Below, piece after piece: positions 32,605-43,118 of a stretch of 64,000 nt of DNA (positions are counted from its first letter, which is position 1; each line of letters opens with the position of its first letter). The position numbers and the translations under genes are program-made. This stretch comes from Podospora pseudoanserina (lineage: Eukaryota > Ascomycota > Sordariomycetes > Sordariales > Podosporaceae), in assembly GCF_035222485.1 (NCBI RefSeq), contig NC_085924.1, positions 1,054,001 to 1,118,000 on the forward strand, in the 5' to 3' direction. The notes under the pieces were generated by a model. It made no database searches, was not told the origin of the DNA, and was given only the letters and a program-made list of their open reading frames with translations.

Positions 32605-34500
32605 ATGAGCACCCGATACGAATATTCATATCTCGAAACTGGACACATCCGCCTCCTTCATATTCTCTCTGTTTCCCCCGAGATACGCGTCCGCATCGAT
32701 GTTGTCCCTCTCGACACCGACCCCGCCCCCATCTACGCGGCATTATCCTATCTCTGGGGCGAAAACCCACCGTTCTCTCGCGTCATTGTCGAGCCTCATG
32801 GGCGACACGTCGATATCGCACGCAACCTGACCGTATGCTTTCAACACCTCGATGCCTTCATTGGGACCAACATTTGGATCGACGCAGTGTGTATCAACCA
32901 GGAAGATGACGAGGAAAAGTCGCGCCAGGTTTCACGAATGGGGTCCATCTATGAACGTGCCACCAAGGTGCTGTCCTGGCTTGGCCCCTCTGCTGACAAC
33001 AGTGATGCTGCCATAGACGGCATCTCCAACTATGGGAAGGCGGCTGTAGATGCCGGTCTGCTTGACATCAAGAAGGAACTCCTCGAGACTTGGCCAGATG
33101 TGGGTGACGACCCTGCCAATATGCGCGCAAGGGATGCAGTGGTGGAACTCATGGTCAAGGCGAACGCAGCCGAGGGTGATGCAGACCGTGCTGCTGAGCG
33201 GTTCCCACGTCTTGCATTTGCTGCGATTACTCGTCGGGAGTATTTCAATCGCGTCTGGATCAAGCAGGAAATTACGCTTGCGCGCAATTCCATTGTCCTT
33301 TGTGGCTTCAAGCAAACCGATGCCGAGTCATTCCACGCCTCTCTTCTGTTCTATGGCCTGCTGATTGTCTGGGAAACCAACGAGTACAGAGCCGGTCGAC
33401 ATGCTCGAATTCCGGGACCCTTCTCCATAGAGGAACTGATGGCTGCGCCAGGCGGCCCTTGGGCCCTCTTGAAACAAACGAACACGGACCCCGCCGCGGG
33501 ATCAGCCTTCTCAGGCCGGCGCAAGTTCCTACGTGAAGGTGGCAAGAAGCCTCTATTCGAACTCCTCCACACTTCATACGTGAGGAGCGGTGCTCTCGGC
33601 CTGCGGTCCACGAAACCCTTGGACAAGATCTACGCCCTGCTTGGTATCGCGGCAGACGCAGTTGAATCGGGAATTTACCCAGACTACACCAAGACACCCG
33701 ACGAAGCTTTCGAACAAGCAGCAAGGTTCCTCATCGCCCAAGGCCATGTCGATGTCCTCAAGTGGTGTCGCACACGACGGGTCAACCCACCGACATGGGT
33801 CCCCGACTTCGATGCCAATCTCTCGTACACGTGGTCTGACGATATGGGCGTCCCGTTATTCAAAGCAACAGGGTCCAAGTCCCAACCGATAACTTTAGTT
33901 CACGAGATGAATGGCCCGCGGCCCGCCTCGCTTCGACTGCATGGTGTTTGTCTTGACACTGTTGTGGCAGTTGGCAGTGTCTTTGTCCACAACGACGGGA
34001 TGAAATATCCCCAGGAAGCCGCTCGCCAGTTGTTCCTTAACGTCAAGGCGTTCCTCGAGCGGACATCAAAGTATACAAAGGACCAGTGGGACGATGCGTT
34101 ATGGCGCATTCCCATCTGCGACAGGGAGTACCACCCTACATCTATGTACTTTCAGCGGGCTACCCTCGAACGATCAGGCAGGCAGTTTGAACTGTTACGC
34201 ACCCAACCGGTGGATGACGAGAAGGTTATGGCGGAAACCATGTCTTATCAGGCCACGATGCGGTATGAGAATGGTGCGCGTCCTATCCTTCTGACGGCTG
34301 GTTATGTTGGGCTGGGTCCGATGGAGACAATGGCGGAGGACATCGTTGTGCTCTTGTATGGCGGGTCGACCCCGTTTGTGCTGAGATCTACGAGGACTCG
34401 GGGCGAGTATTATCTTGTTGGGGAGGCGTATATTTATGGCGTGATGGACGGGGAGATGATGGATAAGGGGCTGGAGGAGGAGGTGTTTACTCTGTACTAG
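32605..34500 (+). CDS. HET-domain (heterokaryon incompatibility) protein
   Basis: ATG 32605 opens 631 residues without introns. The three HET blocks are complete and ordered: YAALSYLWGE at about residue 52, NIWIDAVCINQEDDEEKSRQ followed by V-S-R-M-G-S-I-Y-E-R-A, and RVWIKQEITLARNSIVLCG at about 215-235. A further block at about 335 (LRSTKPLDKIYALLGIA) is usual in long HET proteins. The C-terminal third has no named domain. HET proteins trigger cell death when unlike partners meet during hyphal fusion; many others have no known role. The in-frame ATG at 32458 is possible, but MSTRYEYSYL is a typical HET N-terminus. The neighbouring decayed HET, NLR-type and F-box loci fit a recognition-gene neighbourhood. 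Confidence 0.92.
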   Translation: MSTRYEYSYLETGHIRLLHILSVSPEIRVRIDVVPLDTDPAPIYAALSYLWGENPPFSRVIVEPHGRHVDIARNLTVCFQHLDAFIGTNIWIDAVCINQEDDEEKSRQVSRMGSIYERATKVLSWLGPSADNSDAAIDGISNYGKAAVDAGLLDIKKELLETWPDVGDDPANMRARDAVVELMVKANAAEGDADRAAERFPRLAFAAITRREYFNRVWIKQEITLARNSIVLCGFKQTDAESFHASLLFYGLLIVWETNEYRAGRHARIPGPFSIEELMAAPGGPWALLKQTNTDPAAGSAFSGRRKFLREGGKKPLFELLHTSYVRSGALGLRSTKPLDKIYALLGIAADAVESGIYPDYTKTPDEAFEQAARFLIAQGHVDVLKWCRTRRVNPPTWVPDFDANLSYTWSDDMGVPLFKATGSKSQPITLVHEMNGPRPASLRLHGVCLDTVVAVGSVFVHNDGMKYPQEAARQLFLNVKAFLERTSKYTKDQWDDALWRIPICDREYHPTSMYFQRATLERSGRQFELLRTQPVDDEKVMAETMSYQATMRYENGARPILLTAGYVGLGPMETMAEDIVVLLYGGSTPFVLRSTRTRGEYYLVGEAYIYGVMDGEMMDKGLEEEVFTLY

Positions 34501-34635
34501 ATCCCCGGGTGCGTGACGTCTCTGGCACGTTGTGCTTGTAGAGGCAGCATTCGCTTCTGAAAAAGGCGGGGCTGACAGACTTTTTGACTTTCGGGTCACA
34601 CCCACAAAGCAATTTACCAGATTACATCTCACCAA

Positions 34636-35623
34636 ATGGATGTCCTTCTTCTCCGTATCCAGCGACTTCTTCCAGCAATCCGGGGCGGCCCATCAAAGCA
34701 CAAAGCGTGTACACTACGGCTCCCCGCTGAACTGATCGATATAATCCTCCATGACTTATCCTTGGAATGCGTCCTCTGTTTCGCTTTGACCTGCCGCGCA
34801 CTGTTCGTCAGGTATCTCCCCAAGCCAGCACCACTCTCCGACACGGCAAAACAACATTCCTACAGTACCTCGAGCGAGATCTCCGAAGACTTTACTCTTG
34901 CCACGATTGCATCCGTCTCCACACGTGGCGTCTGACGCACACTGAATATGGCATGCGGGTTGACAGGGGGCCCTGCTTGGAGAATCCGGCACTTCCTCAT
35001 CATATGAGCAGCCATGTTGCAGAATATGGGGATGAACCTCACGTACTCCCTGTCGCGCATAGTCACGAACCGCACCTTTATGGCTCGGCCCACGGCCCAT
35101 CCGTAAAAGACGTGGCGGTGACAAACTCAACACAGGACGTGATTTTCGGAACCAGCATTACGCGCTCATGGAGCGAGCCAAAATCATCAATGATAGCCTT
35201 TATCTACACGGGCGCATGGTGCACCAAAAGTCTGAGTGAGGAGGGAGGCTTCAGAAAATGAGAGTGCTTATGACCTTCCTCGACCGCCTTCTGGTGTGCC
35301 CTCACCTCCTGTCACCTTCTGGGTACGCGGACGGGCAAGCACCCGTCATTCCCAAGTTGGTTTGGGATGGTGATTCGCTTGATGAGGTGCGTGGAATGCC
35401 GGGGAAGATTCGATCCTGCAAGGTCTGCTCTACAGATTATCATCTAGATACAAAGTTGCGGGAGAGGTCATCGTCATTCTGCAGGATCCGTCGGTCTTGG
35501 GGTGAGACCTGGGCGGTTGAGATCAGCCGGTGGCATAAGCCTGGAGGGTGCCGGTCGCCGCATGATGTGGAATGGTACAATTTGGTGACTCGGAATCTGG
35601 ATCAAGATGCTATCCGACGATAA
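34636..35623 (+). pseudogene. F-box-like gene, broken by several frameshifts
   Basis: ATG 34636 starts a leader followed by LRLPAELIDIILHDLSLECV and L-C-F-A-L-T-C-R-A-L-F, an F-box-like motif. Near 34850 the frame changes to one reading FLQYLERDLRRLYSCHDCIR; near 35085 the family-like NRTF and YGSAHG parts fall in different frames; near 35255 it changes again to the tail with G-K-I-R-S-C-K-V-C-S-T-D-Y and W-H-K-P-G-G-C-R-S-P. None of the shifts coincides with credible intron borders. The order of pieces matches a widespread fungal F-box family with a Cys-containing C-terminal domain, a substrate adaptor type in SCF ubiquitin ligases. I take it as a pseudogene with about three breaks. Confidence 0.55.
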
Positions 35624-36072
35624 GACATTTGTGTAGCCGGAATGGTGCGCAGAGTGTGGATGGGGGGAGAAGTGGAGGCCGAGCAAGGGGATGAGGCGAG
35701 CTTTGTTTGAGGAGATTGTGTGAGCTGATATGCCTACAGCTTTTTCGAAATGTTTATTTGCATTGGCTCCGCCTACATGATGTTCACAGTAGTACAGTTT
35801 CTTGAATATTCGCTTGCTCCCGGCGTTTACCTCAATCAATGTCTTTCCTCAGGTACCAGGTACCCGGGTCGCTTGAGTAGTTGGGTTCTGCCGACAGCCT
35901 GGGCTGTGATCGCTTTCTGGCACCGGACTCTATGGTGTAAAAGCTCGATGGCACTGGATGTTAAGTGATACACCATATGAGTGACATTATATCTCCATCG
36001 TGATGTGCTCAGCAAACACATGTTATAGCCATCGCAATTAGTGCTAAAGTCATCCTTGCCGCATATTCGCCG
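35624..36072. other. Intergenic, nothing supported
   Basis: Lies between two convergent loci; no conserved reading frame. Confidence 0.45.
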
Positions 36073-37281
36073 TTAAAGTCTCTTGGCTATTTTCCAGACA
36101 CGAAAATCATCAGTCGCAAACTTTGCTACCGAGAAACCCCGCTTGGCACCTCTCGCAGGTATCATGTTCTCATAATCACGCCGGAGCTCCTCCACCATCA
36201 CAATATTGAGACCCAGTGGTTCCAACAAGGCGAAAGCCTCCTTGTTGAGGCTTTCGGGCAATGTTCTGACAACCAAATCTCCACCACCAGCAAATTTACC
36301 TCTTTCAACTCGAGTCAGTCTAGAGAGTGACTTTGCAAATGTTTGAAGCACCGTACGGCCACCAGCCAAGTCCTTGATGAGTTGTGGAACATTGTGTTGA
36401 TGGTCGGCACCTCGGAGATTTTGTGACCAAGTCTCTGGCTCGGCAGCCTTCAACATCTGATCTAGGGTTGTCTCATAAGCTGCCGTATGTTTCGAGAAAA
36501 AAGGAAGGTAAACCGCGTAGAGCAAGAAATTTAGCCATATGGGGATCGTGAACGTTTCTCCTCCGACCTTAAAAAGGGCCAGACTGTTAACATTTGCACC
36601 ATATCCAAGTAGAAGAAGAAATGCATCGTGTTCCAAAGCTGTCATGAAGTCTGACAATGTTTTTGGAGGCGATGACGTGTTTTCATTCCCAAGGACCATT
36701 GAAGTTGTCATTTCGACCAATTGTTGCCATGGTGTGCCCTGACGAAGAGAGAAAATTCGTGTGTAGTGTGTGATGATACACATTGCGGAGAGAATATTGC
36801 ACTCCATCTCTCGCCCACCCTCACTTGGAAGAAAGGAGTCGTTGGGGCTGTACCCGGAATCCATGATGGCTTTAGCAACCCACCCAAAAGCCTCCTTGCT
36901 GGAAGGCGAACGTTCAAAAATAACCGACAGCCTCTGCAATGGCGATTTTGAAACTGGCCCAGCACTTCGACGCTTTGCCGTTCTGCGTCTTCGCCCTTAG
37001 CTTTGTCGTGATGGCCAAAAGCTTCTCGGAGTCCCTCTCGCACGCATCGGCACGTGTGAGCATAGGCTCCCATTTCCTTGTGGAATAATTAGAAGAGGTG
37101 TCGCGTTTTAGTTGAGTGGTGAAATCTTGCAGTGTTCGACAAATATCATCAAGGTGAGCACTTTCCTCGCTAGAACTTCCAGCTGACGCTAGGATCTTTC
37201 CAGCATTGCTGAAAAGCTTCCAAGTGAACTCCAGAAACTGCAGCACATTGCCTGCCACGGCGAGTACGGCGACAGGCTCCA
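36073..37281 (-). pseudogene. NLR-type N-terminal domain protein, frame broken
   Basis: The minus strand from ATG 37281 reads MEPVAVLAVAGNVLQFLEFT and continues as the helical fungal N-terminal domain of NLR-like proteins, to a stop near 36914. A second frame, open from about 37000 to 36073, carries PLQRLSVIFERSPSSKEAFG, then M-E-C-N-I-L-S-A-M-C-I-I-T-H-Y-T-R-I-F-S and a hydrophobic segment WLNFLLYAVYLPFF. The two overlap in different frames at about 36914-36960, and I found no intron there that would join them. Both parts look conserved, so one gene with a recent frameshift or a deletion between the parts is likely. The domain is associated with cell-death signalling in some fungal NLRs. No NACHT or repeat region is present. 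Confidence 0.5.
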
Positions 37282-38018
37282 TGGTAGACCAGAAGTTCGA
37301 AGAACGCAGAGCAGAGATTGCTGCTGGCGCAAAAGTGCTGAGGTGGCTCAACCTGAGAAAGCGGGCATCTCATTGTTTGGCGGTGAAAACACGGTGGTGG
37401 TGAGGTGGCAGAATGCGCATTCGGTGGTGACTGTGCACCAGCAGCCTGGCACTATGCCTCGTGAAGGTGTTGGAGGTCTCGCCACATCACATCCATCATG
37501 AAGTTGGATGTGTGGGGACCTGTGCATTTGCAGGCAGATGCCGCCATCTGCGGTCATTTGCTTGTGCAGTTTTCGCGTTTCAGCAACTCATCATTCCACA
37601 CAATTCAAGAGATGAGGGTCATGAACAGAAGTCACAAAGTGTCTACGTAGCCCAAGGTACGCATTTAATTACACATATCCCGATATTGTTGTTACGGCAA
37701 AGACCCGCACCATAGAAAGCTTATTCCCACCTCAACGTGCCCGCCAAGATGTTTGACTCTATTCCGACCATTGGAGCGGTCGCTTCCGTCCCCCCAAGGC
37801 TCGCCAGACCCCCGTGTGCAACGTCGTCGCTCAAAACACCAAACGGGGCATCTCGGCAATGCTCCCTCCGAGCACTGGCGCTGAACCTGGAAGTTGCGGG
37901 CCGGCGGACAATCCATCCATGTTCATGGTAGCGGAATGCAGTGATATAGCATCATGATCTTCGTCTTTCATTTCCTTTTTTCTTTTTCTTTTCTTCTTCA
38001 CCTCAGGTCATCGCCAAG
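37282..38018. other. Intergenic, promoter of the CE1 esterase gene
   Basis: No coding signal. A pyrimidine-rich stretch at about 37966-38005 just before the esterase start is typical of leaders of strongly expressed fungal genes. Confidence 0.45.
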
Positions 38019-39433
38019 ATGAAGACTGTCGCGGTTCTTTCTCTGCTGGCCTCGTTGGCCTCGGCGGCTTCGCTGACGCTGGTCACGGAGAACTTTGGTC
38101 CTAACCCCCGCAACGTAAGTCGTCTTTCTCCAATGACAAAAGCAGTGTGCTGATAGTCATCCAGAACCCCTTCTACATCTACGTCCCCGACGTCCTCCCT
38201 CCCAACCCAGCCATCCTCGTCAACCCCCACTGGTGCCACGGCACCGCTCCCGCCGCCTTCTCCGGCTCCCAGTACGCCACCCTCGCCTCCCAGCATGGCT
38301 TCATCGTCATCTACCCCCAGTCCTCCCCCGCCCAAGCAAACTCGGACAAGTGCTGGGATGTCTCCTCCAAGGAAACCCTCACCCACAACGGCGGCGGCGA
38401 CTCCCTCGGTGTCGTCTCCATGGTCAAGTGGACAATCAACAAGTACAACGCCGACCCTAAGCGCGTCTTCGTCACCGGTGTCTCCTCCGGCGGCATGATG
38501 ACCCAGGTGTTGCTTGGATCTTACCCCGATGTGTTCGCTGCCGGTGCCGCCTTTGCTGGCGTTCCCTTTGGCTGCTTCGCCCCTGCTGGGAACAACACCG
38601 GCGCCTTTGGCTACTGGAGCGATGATTGCGCCAAGGGGAGGGTGACCAAGACTCCGGCTCAGTGGGCCGACTTGGTCAAGAGCGCCTACCCGGGGTATGA
38701 TGGGTGGAGGCCAAAGTTGCAGTTGTTCCACGGGACGAATGATGAGATTTTGGATTATGTCAACCACCAGGAGGGGATTAAGCAGTGGGCTGAGGTGCTT
38801 GGGGTTGGGATCACACCTGTTAGTGTTACTCCTAATACTCCTATCAGCGGGTGGACAAAGAGTGTGTATGGTGCGGAGGGTTGGTTGGAGGGGTATAGCG
38901 CTGCCGGGGTGCCGCATGATATTCGGGTGCAGGAGGCGACGGTGATGGCTTTCTTCGAGCTGGCTTGCAAGGGGGAGGATTGCTTCCGGTGGGGGGATGG
39001 CGAGTGGTGTGATGCTGAGCCTAGTGCTACGACGAGCTCGGTTGTGGTTTCGACGACGGGGGCGCCGGTTACGACGACGAGCACGAGCTCGACCAGTGTG
39101 AGAGTGACGACTCCTAGCGCTACTAGCACCAGCTCGAGGGTGACTACCACGTTTGTGACTTCTACTTCTACCGCTGCGCCAGTTGCCGGCCAGCCTTTGT
39201 GGGCACAGTGGTGAGTTGTATTTGTTTGAACTTGGATTGATGTAGAAAGCAACTGACACAGAAACAGCGGTGGCATGGGATTCAACGGTCCAACAGCATG
39301 TGCCGTGGGAACCTGCACCATCTACAATCCCTATTACGCTCAGGTAAATCCCCAGTGGCCCCGTCCTTCTTTTCAGGCCAGAGCTGACTCAAGGCTACAG
39401 TGCGTCCCAAGGACAGGGGTTCCCATCTGGTAA
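38019..39433 (+). CDS. Secreted CE1 esterase (acetylxylan/feruloyl type) with C-terminal CBM1
   Basis: Exons 38019..38114, 38165..39210, 39268..39343 and 39401..39433 join in phase to 416 residues. A signal peptide (MKTVAVLSLLASLASAAS) is followed by a CE1 esterase domain with the nucleophile Ser139 in TGVSSGGMM, a likely catalytic Asp in FHGTNDEILDY, and a His near GVPHDIR. Then comes a Ser/Thr linker of about 50 residues, and a CBM1 cellulose-binding module made by exons 2-4 (PLWAQWCGGMGFNG, then A-C-A-V-G-T-C, N-P-Y-Y-A-Q-C). The last two introns both lie inside the CBM1, and the module only appears after splicing. Enzymes of this type remove acetyl or feruloyl groups from xylan; the sequence does not decide which. 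Confidence 0.93.
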
Positions 39434-39815
39434 CCATCCCAATGGTCAACATATCATCAAGTCATCGGACAAGGTTTACGTCAAATGAGTGTGTAAATAT
39501 TGTCAAAGATACATAAAGATTCCCCCAAATAAAAGTTTCAATCCACCCCCAACAATGCTGAGAAAAACCGCCGGTTGTCGAATATGTTGCCGAGACCAGA
39601 TTGAAGCATATTTCAGGACCAGAGTTCATATCCCATCTCTATCCACTTTTCGAGACACCTCCATCGTACAATGACCCATCATCCTCCACATTATTATTCA
39701 TCACAATCCCCAGTTTATATCCCAGGCGTCTGCTGGTCTCGCTCCCAAATGTATCTTGCAACTCGAAAGTCTTGGGGGAAGACACGGGACTTGTTGGTAT
39801 CATCGCGGGAGGGCT

Positions 39816-40025
39816 TTAGACAACAGCGATGGGGTTGGTGGCGGAGTTGCCAATGGTCTCGCCCAAGACGTTGGCAACGACTGGGATACCGGCGGCCACA
39901 GGGACAAGGATGGTGACATCGTCGACCGAGACATCGTTGTTGTTGAGGATACCGTCGTTCTGGGGAGTAGGAGCGGCCAAAGCCAAGGTGGCGAAGAGTA
40001 TAAGAGCGATGGTGGTGAACTGCAT
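39816..40025 (-). CDS. Small secreted protein, 69 residues, unrecognised
   Basis: The ATG at 40025 on the minus strand gives MQFTTIALILFATLALAAPT, a clear signal peptide, probably cut after Ala-Ala or at a nearby Kex-like site. The mature part of about 50 residues is acidic, then hydrophobic (DDVTILVPVAAGIPVVANVL) and ends GNSATNPIAVV, with no cysteine. A TATA box (TATATAAG on the minus strand, about 40172-40179) lies some 150 bases upstream, which fits a strongly expressed gene. I have seen similar short hydrophobic secreted proteins in related fungi but know no function. Lack of cysteines argues against hydrophobins and most effector families. Confidence 0.7.
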   Translation of the reverse strand: MQFTTIALILFATLALAAPTPQNDGILNNNDVSVDDVTILVPVAAGIPVVANVLGETIGNSATNPIAVV

Positions 40026-41315
40026 GTTGAAATTTGGGTTGGTGGTTGGGCTTTGGAAAAGCGTTAAAGAGTTGTGGTGAGAGTGAGGGAAGTTTGTGTG
40101 AGGGTATTTGTTTGTGAACGTGTTGGATGATGATGAGGAAAAGGATTCTGGATGAGAGGAGAGGAAGAGGTCTTATATACACATGTTTGTGCCTTGGATG
40201 GATGGTATATCGACGTTGCTCCCTCTGCTAGACCGTCAAGTGATCGACGTCTCTATCCAGTCGCTGTAATTGCGACATTCAGCTCACAGAAGGCTTACTT
40301 GACACTTTGACATCCCATGTCGGACCGGTTTCAATTGCTTCCAGACATTCTGGCTGGTCCCTTGAGAAACGACACGTGCAGACACATGTGTCCTTGACCA
40401 GATTTGGCGTTGTGCTCGTGGATGCTGAGTGATGAGCGGTGTCGAGTATGCCGTGCGCTTGGACGTTGGTTTCTCACAGACATATAGCCAAGATCGAGGC
40501 CACGAGGATCTCACCGTGCAAGGGGCTCCAAAGACGTGGTAGCTCCCGCCCCCCTCGGACGTTTATTCTCCTTTTGGTGAAGTTGTTTTGGATGACTGGC
40601 GGGGGATCTATTGATAAGAGAGAAGCAATTGAGTCGATACCAAGGATGAGGTCTCGTTGCAAGACGGCACGAATGCAGGGTCGCTTGCGGACAAAAATCC
40701 TCCAATCAGGATTATCCAACCTCTACTTTGAAGCCTCAAATGGAAATGGATAGCGAGCTCTCCCTTCTCAAGACATACCCTACAGGACGGCCTGCAGCAT
40801 GGTAGATCTCAATTCAGCATGTGTTGGCAGAAAAAGAAAGGCACCAGAGTCGGTCAAGAAAGCAAAAGAATTCAGCCAAAGCCTTGCAATCCTCCAACTT
40901 GCTCATATTTTGAAACCCGTACTTTCATGAACAGAATATGTTTGATGACTGAACCGGGCCGAAGTGGGCTTTTTTGTGTTGGCTCGTGGCCAACCTCGCA
41001 CCACCAAAAACACCGGGAAGGCTCCCACTCAAATCGAGCACTAGTCGGGAAGTAGGCGCTACCTATTAGGGGCCTATGAAGTCACCACGACATCGGGATG
41101 ACGTTGTAGTCACATTGAGATGATGCCATGATGCCCTGTGCCAGGCCTCTTAAAACTCTCTCCTCCTGCTCGTGTTCCCATTGTTTCCAGACACAGTTCA
41201 TCGCATCACAACCTGGAACATAGGTAACTTCTGCGCCTGTTCACAAACTATCACCACACAAAAGCCACCACCATCCAAGCTTCATCCACCGTTGGACCCC
41301 TAATAAACAGCCAAA
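40026..41315. other. Intergenic, promoters of small secreted protein and Hsp20 genes
   Basis: No gene is seen. A TTCATGAA heat-shock-element-like core at about 40924-40931 is some 390 bases upstream of the Hsp20 start; alone it is weak evidence. Direct-repeat-like A/C-rich leader sequence precedes the Hsp20 ATG. Confidence 0.4.
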
Positions 41316-42069
41316 ATGGTCTTCACTTTCCCCGCAGACCTCTACTCCACCGACCCCAACTTCACCACCCTCTTCCGCCTCCTCGACGATTTCGACACCT
41401 ACTCCCGCGAAGTCCAAGATGAATCAGCCTCCACCCCAGCCCCTGCCTCACGCGGAGGCCGTCACCGCCGCGGCCCCCGCCCCCGCTTCGGTAGGTACCT
41501 CTACCACATCCCCAACCGCTGTTATTAACCCCTCCCACAACTCAGACATCCGTGAGACCCCCAAATCCTACGAAATCTACGGCGAAGTCCCCGGCATGTC
41601 CCGCTCCGACATCCACATTGAACTAACCCAGGAAAACGTCCTCCTCATCCGGGGCCACGTCGAGCGCCCCTACGACACCACCCCCTCCAACAAAACCAAG
41701 GCCAAGCCCGTCACCGTCACTGGCGAGAAGTGCGACGATTGTGACTGTGGGCCTGGTAAGCCGTGTGAGGAGTGTGACAAGGCCAAGTGTGAGTGTACAG
41801 AGGGGAAGCATTGCAATGTCTGTGGGATGGATACCTGTCCCAAGCATGAAGGGGAGGGGGCGGCCAAGGCAGAGGGGAAGAAGGATGGGAGTGAGACGAT
41901 TCGGTATCTGTTGAAGGAGAGGTTCGTTGGGGATTTCAGCAGGGAGTTTGCCTTTCCGGGGCCGCTGCAGGAGTTTGATATTGGGGCTAGCTTGGAGGAT
42001 GGGATTTTGAAGGTTGTGGTGCCGAAGCAGGAGGTTGCCAAGGGCGGGAGGAAGATTGAGATTCAGTAG
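41316..42069 (+). CDS. Hsp20/Hsp30-type small heat-shock protein with Cys-rich insert
   Basis: Exons 41316..41490 and 41546..42069 (55 bp intron, GTAGGT..CTCAG) encode 232 residues. Splicing creates the hallmark start of the alpha-crystallin domain, RPRFDIRETPKSYEIYGEVP at about 56-75. The first half of the domain runs to about 100 (IELTQENVLLIRGHVERPYD). An insert follows with ten cysteines between residues 121 and 156, spaced C-x2-C-x-C-x5-C-x2-C-x4-C-x-C-x5-C-x2-C-x4-C, then P-K-H. The domain resumes at about 178 (YLLKERFVGDFSREFAFPGP) and ends with the I-x-I-type tail K-I-E-I-Q. Fungal Hsp30 proteins are known to have a spacer in this position, but the Cys density suggests metal binding or redox sensing. 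It is a cytosolic ATP-independent chaperone. Confidence 0.9.
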
Positions 42070-42266
42070 ATGAGAAACGGTAGATGAGAAAGGTGTGATT
42101 AGTGTAGTAGATATGTTATGTACAAGTATGGGGAAAGGTATCATGTTTGCTCGTAAATCTTGGCCGTCATTCATATGTCCTTTGCTGTCTGGTGGTTGTC
42201 AGGATCAAGTTGAACGATGTCAAGTTGAACGAAAAAAAAAGCATACCTCAAACTCCACTTCCCCTG

Positions 42267-42752
42267 CTAATACCTGGACCTGGACCTGGACCGGGTGCTG
42301 TACACCCTCGCAGGGCGACTCACTTCCCTAATCTCAATACTCCGGCTCCTGCTCCGGCTGCTCCTCGACCTGCCACGTCCATGATGGTGGTGGTGATGAT
42401 GATGACCGTGCCTACTCCCGCTCCTCACTTTCTCCTCATGGTAATAGCTCGGCCGCCTGTTCCTCTGGGACAGATACTTGATGAGCCAAATAATGAGAAT
42501 AACCGCGACGAGAGTTCCGATGACGATGCCGGCGATCTCGCCTCCGTTCAAACCACCGCCCCCACCAGCAACAACCACTGCCTCGGTGTTGGTGGTGGTG
42601 GGAGCGATGTAGATTGTCCGAGTCTCTTGCAGGACCTGAACCGTGGGGTCAGGGAGGTCAGTCGGGATGGGACCCCAGACGGTGACTGTCGCGACCTGGC
42701 GGACGTTGACTTGGCGGATTTGGTTTTGGACGGGTGCGATTGGTGGCGCCAT
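42267..42752 (-). CDS. Single-pass membrane protein with His- and RS-rich tail
   Basis: The ATG at 42752 gives 161 residues. The N-terminal 80 residues are Pro/Val/Thr-rich with no signal peptide. They are followed by glycines and one transmembrane helix (GEIAGIVIGTLVAVILIIWL), then a basic tail with eight successive histidines and many R-S dipeptides. Such a G-E-I-A-G-I-V-I-G membrane segment with a basic cytosolic tail is common in uncharacterised ascomycete proteins. The His run and RS repeats come from simple codon repeats (CAT/CAC and CGG/AGC). An alternative start 23 codons upstream is open, but lacks support. Function unknown. Confidence 0.65.
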   Translation of the reverse strand: MAPPIAPVQNQIRQVNVRQVATVTVWGPIPTDLPDPTVQVLQETRTIYIAPTTTNTEAVVVAGGGGGLNGGEIAGIVIGTLVAVILIIWLIKYLSQRNRRPSYYHEEKVRSGSRHGHHHHHHHHGRGRSRSSRSRSRSIEIREVSRPARVYSTRSRSRSRY

Positions 42753-43118
42753 GGTTGGTGATGGATTTAAACTCTGTCCTAAAAGACGACGAGGAACGGA
42801 CCTACCGAAGGTAGTTTGCACGAGTGAGTTGGATGAAGTCTGATCAGCAAAAGGGCGAGGGGTGGTGGGGACTGATCATCCCTTTTAAAAAGTCGCAACA
42901 TTTCCTGTTCCTGAGCCTGGCTGAATTGTGAGGCCCAGTGGTGATGTCATTGACGCCAGTTGGGCGAGTGGGCACCGCGATGTAACACTCCAGTTTGAGC
43001 AAGTGCCAAGACACATGACGAGCCAATGCGATGACGAAGATGCCCCAAACCTGCATAATGGTGGTGATGTGGTGATATTTTGTGTCTTCAGAAGACAAGG
43101 TACGATAAACTATCCAAC

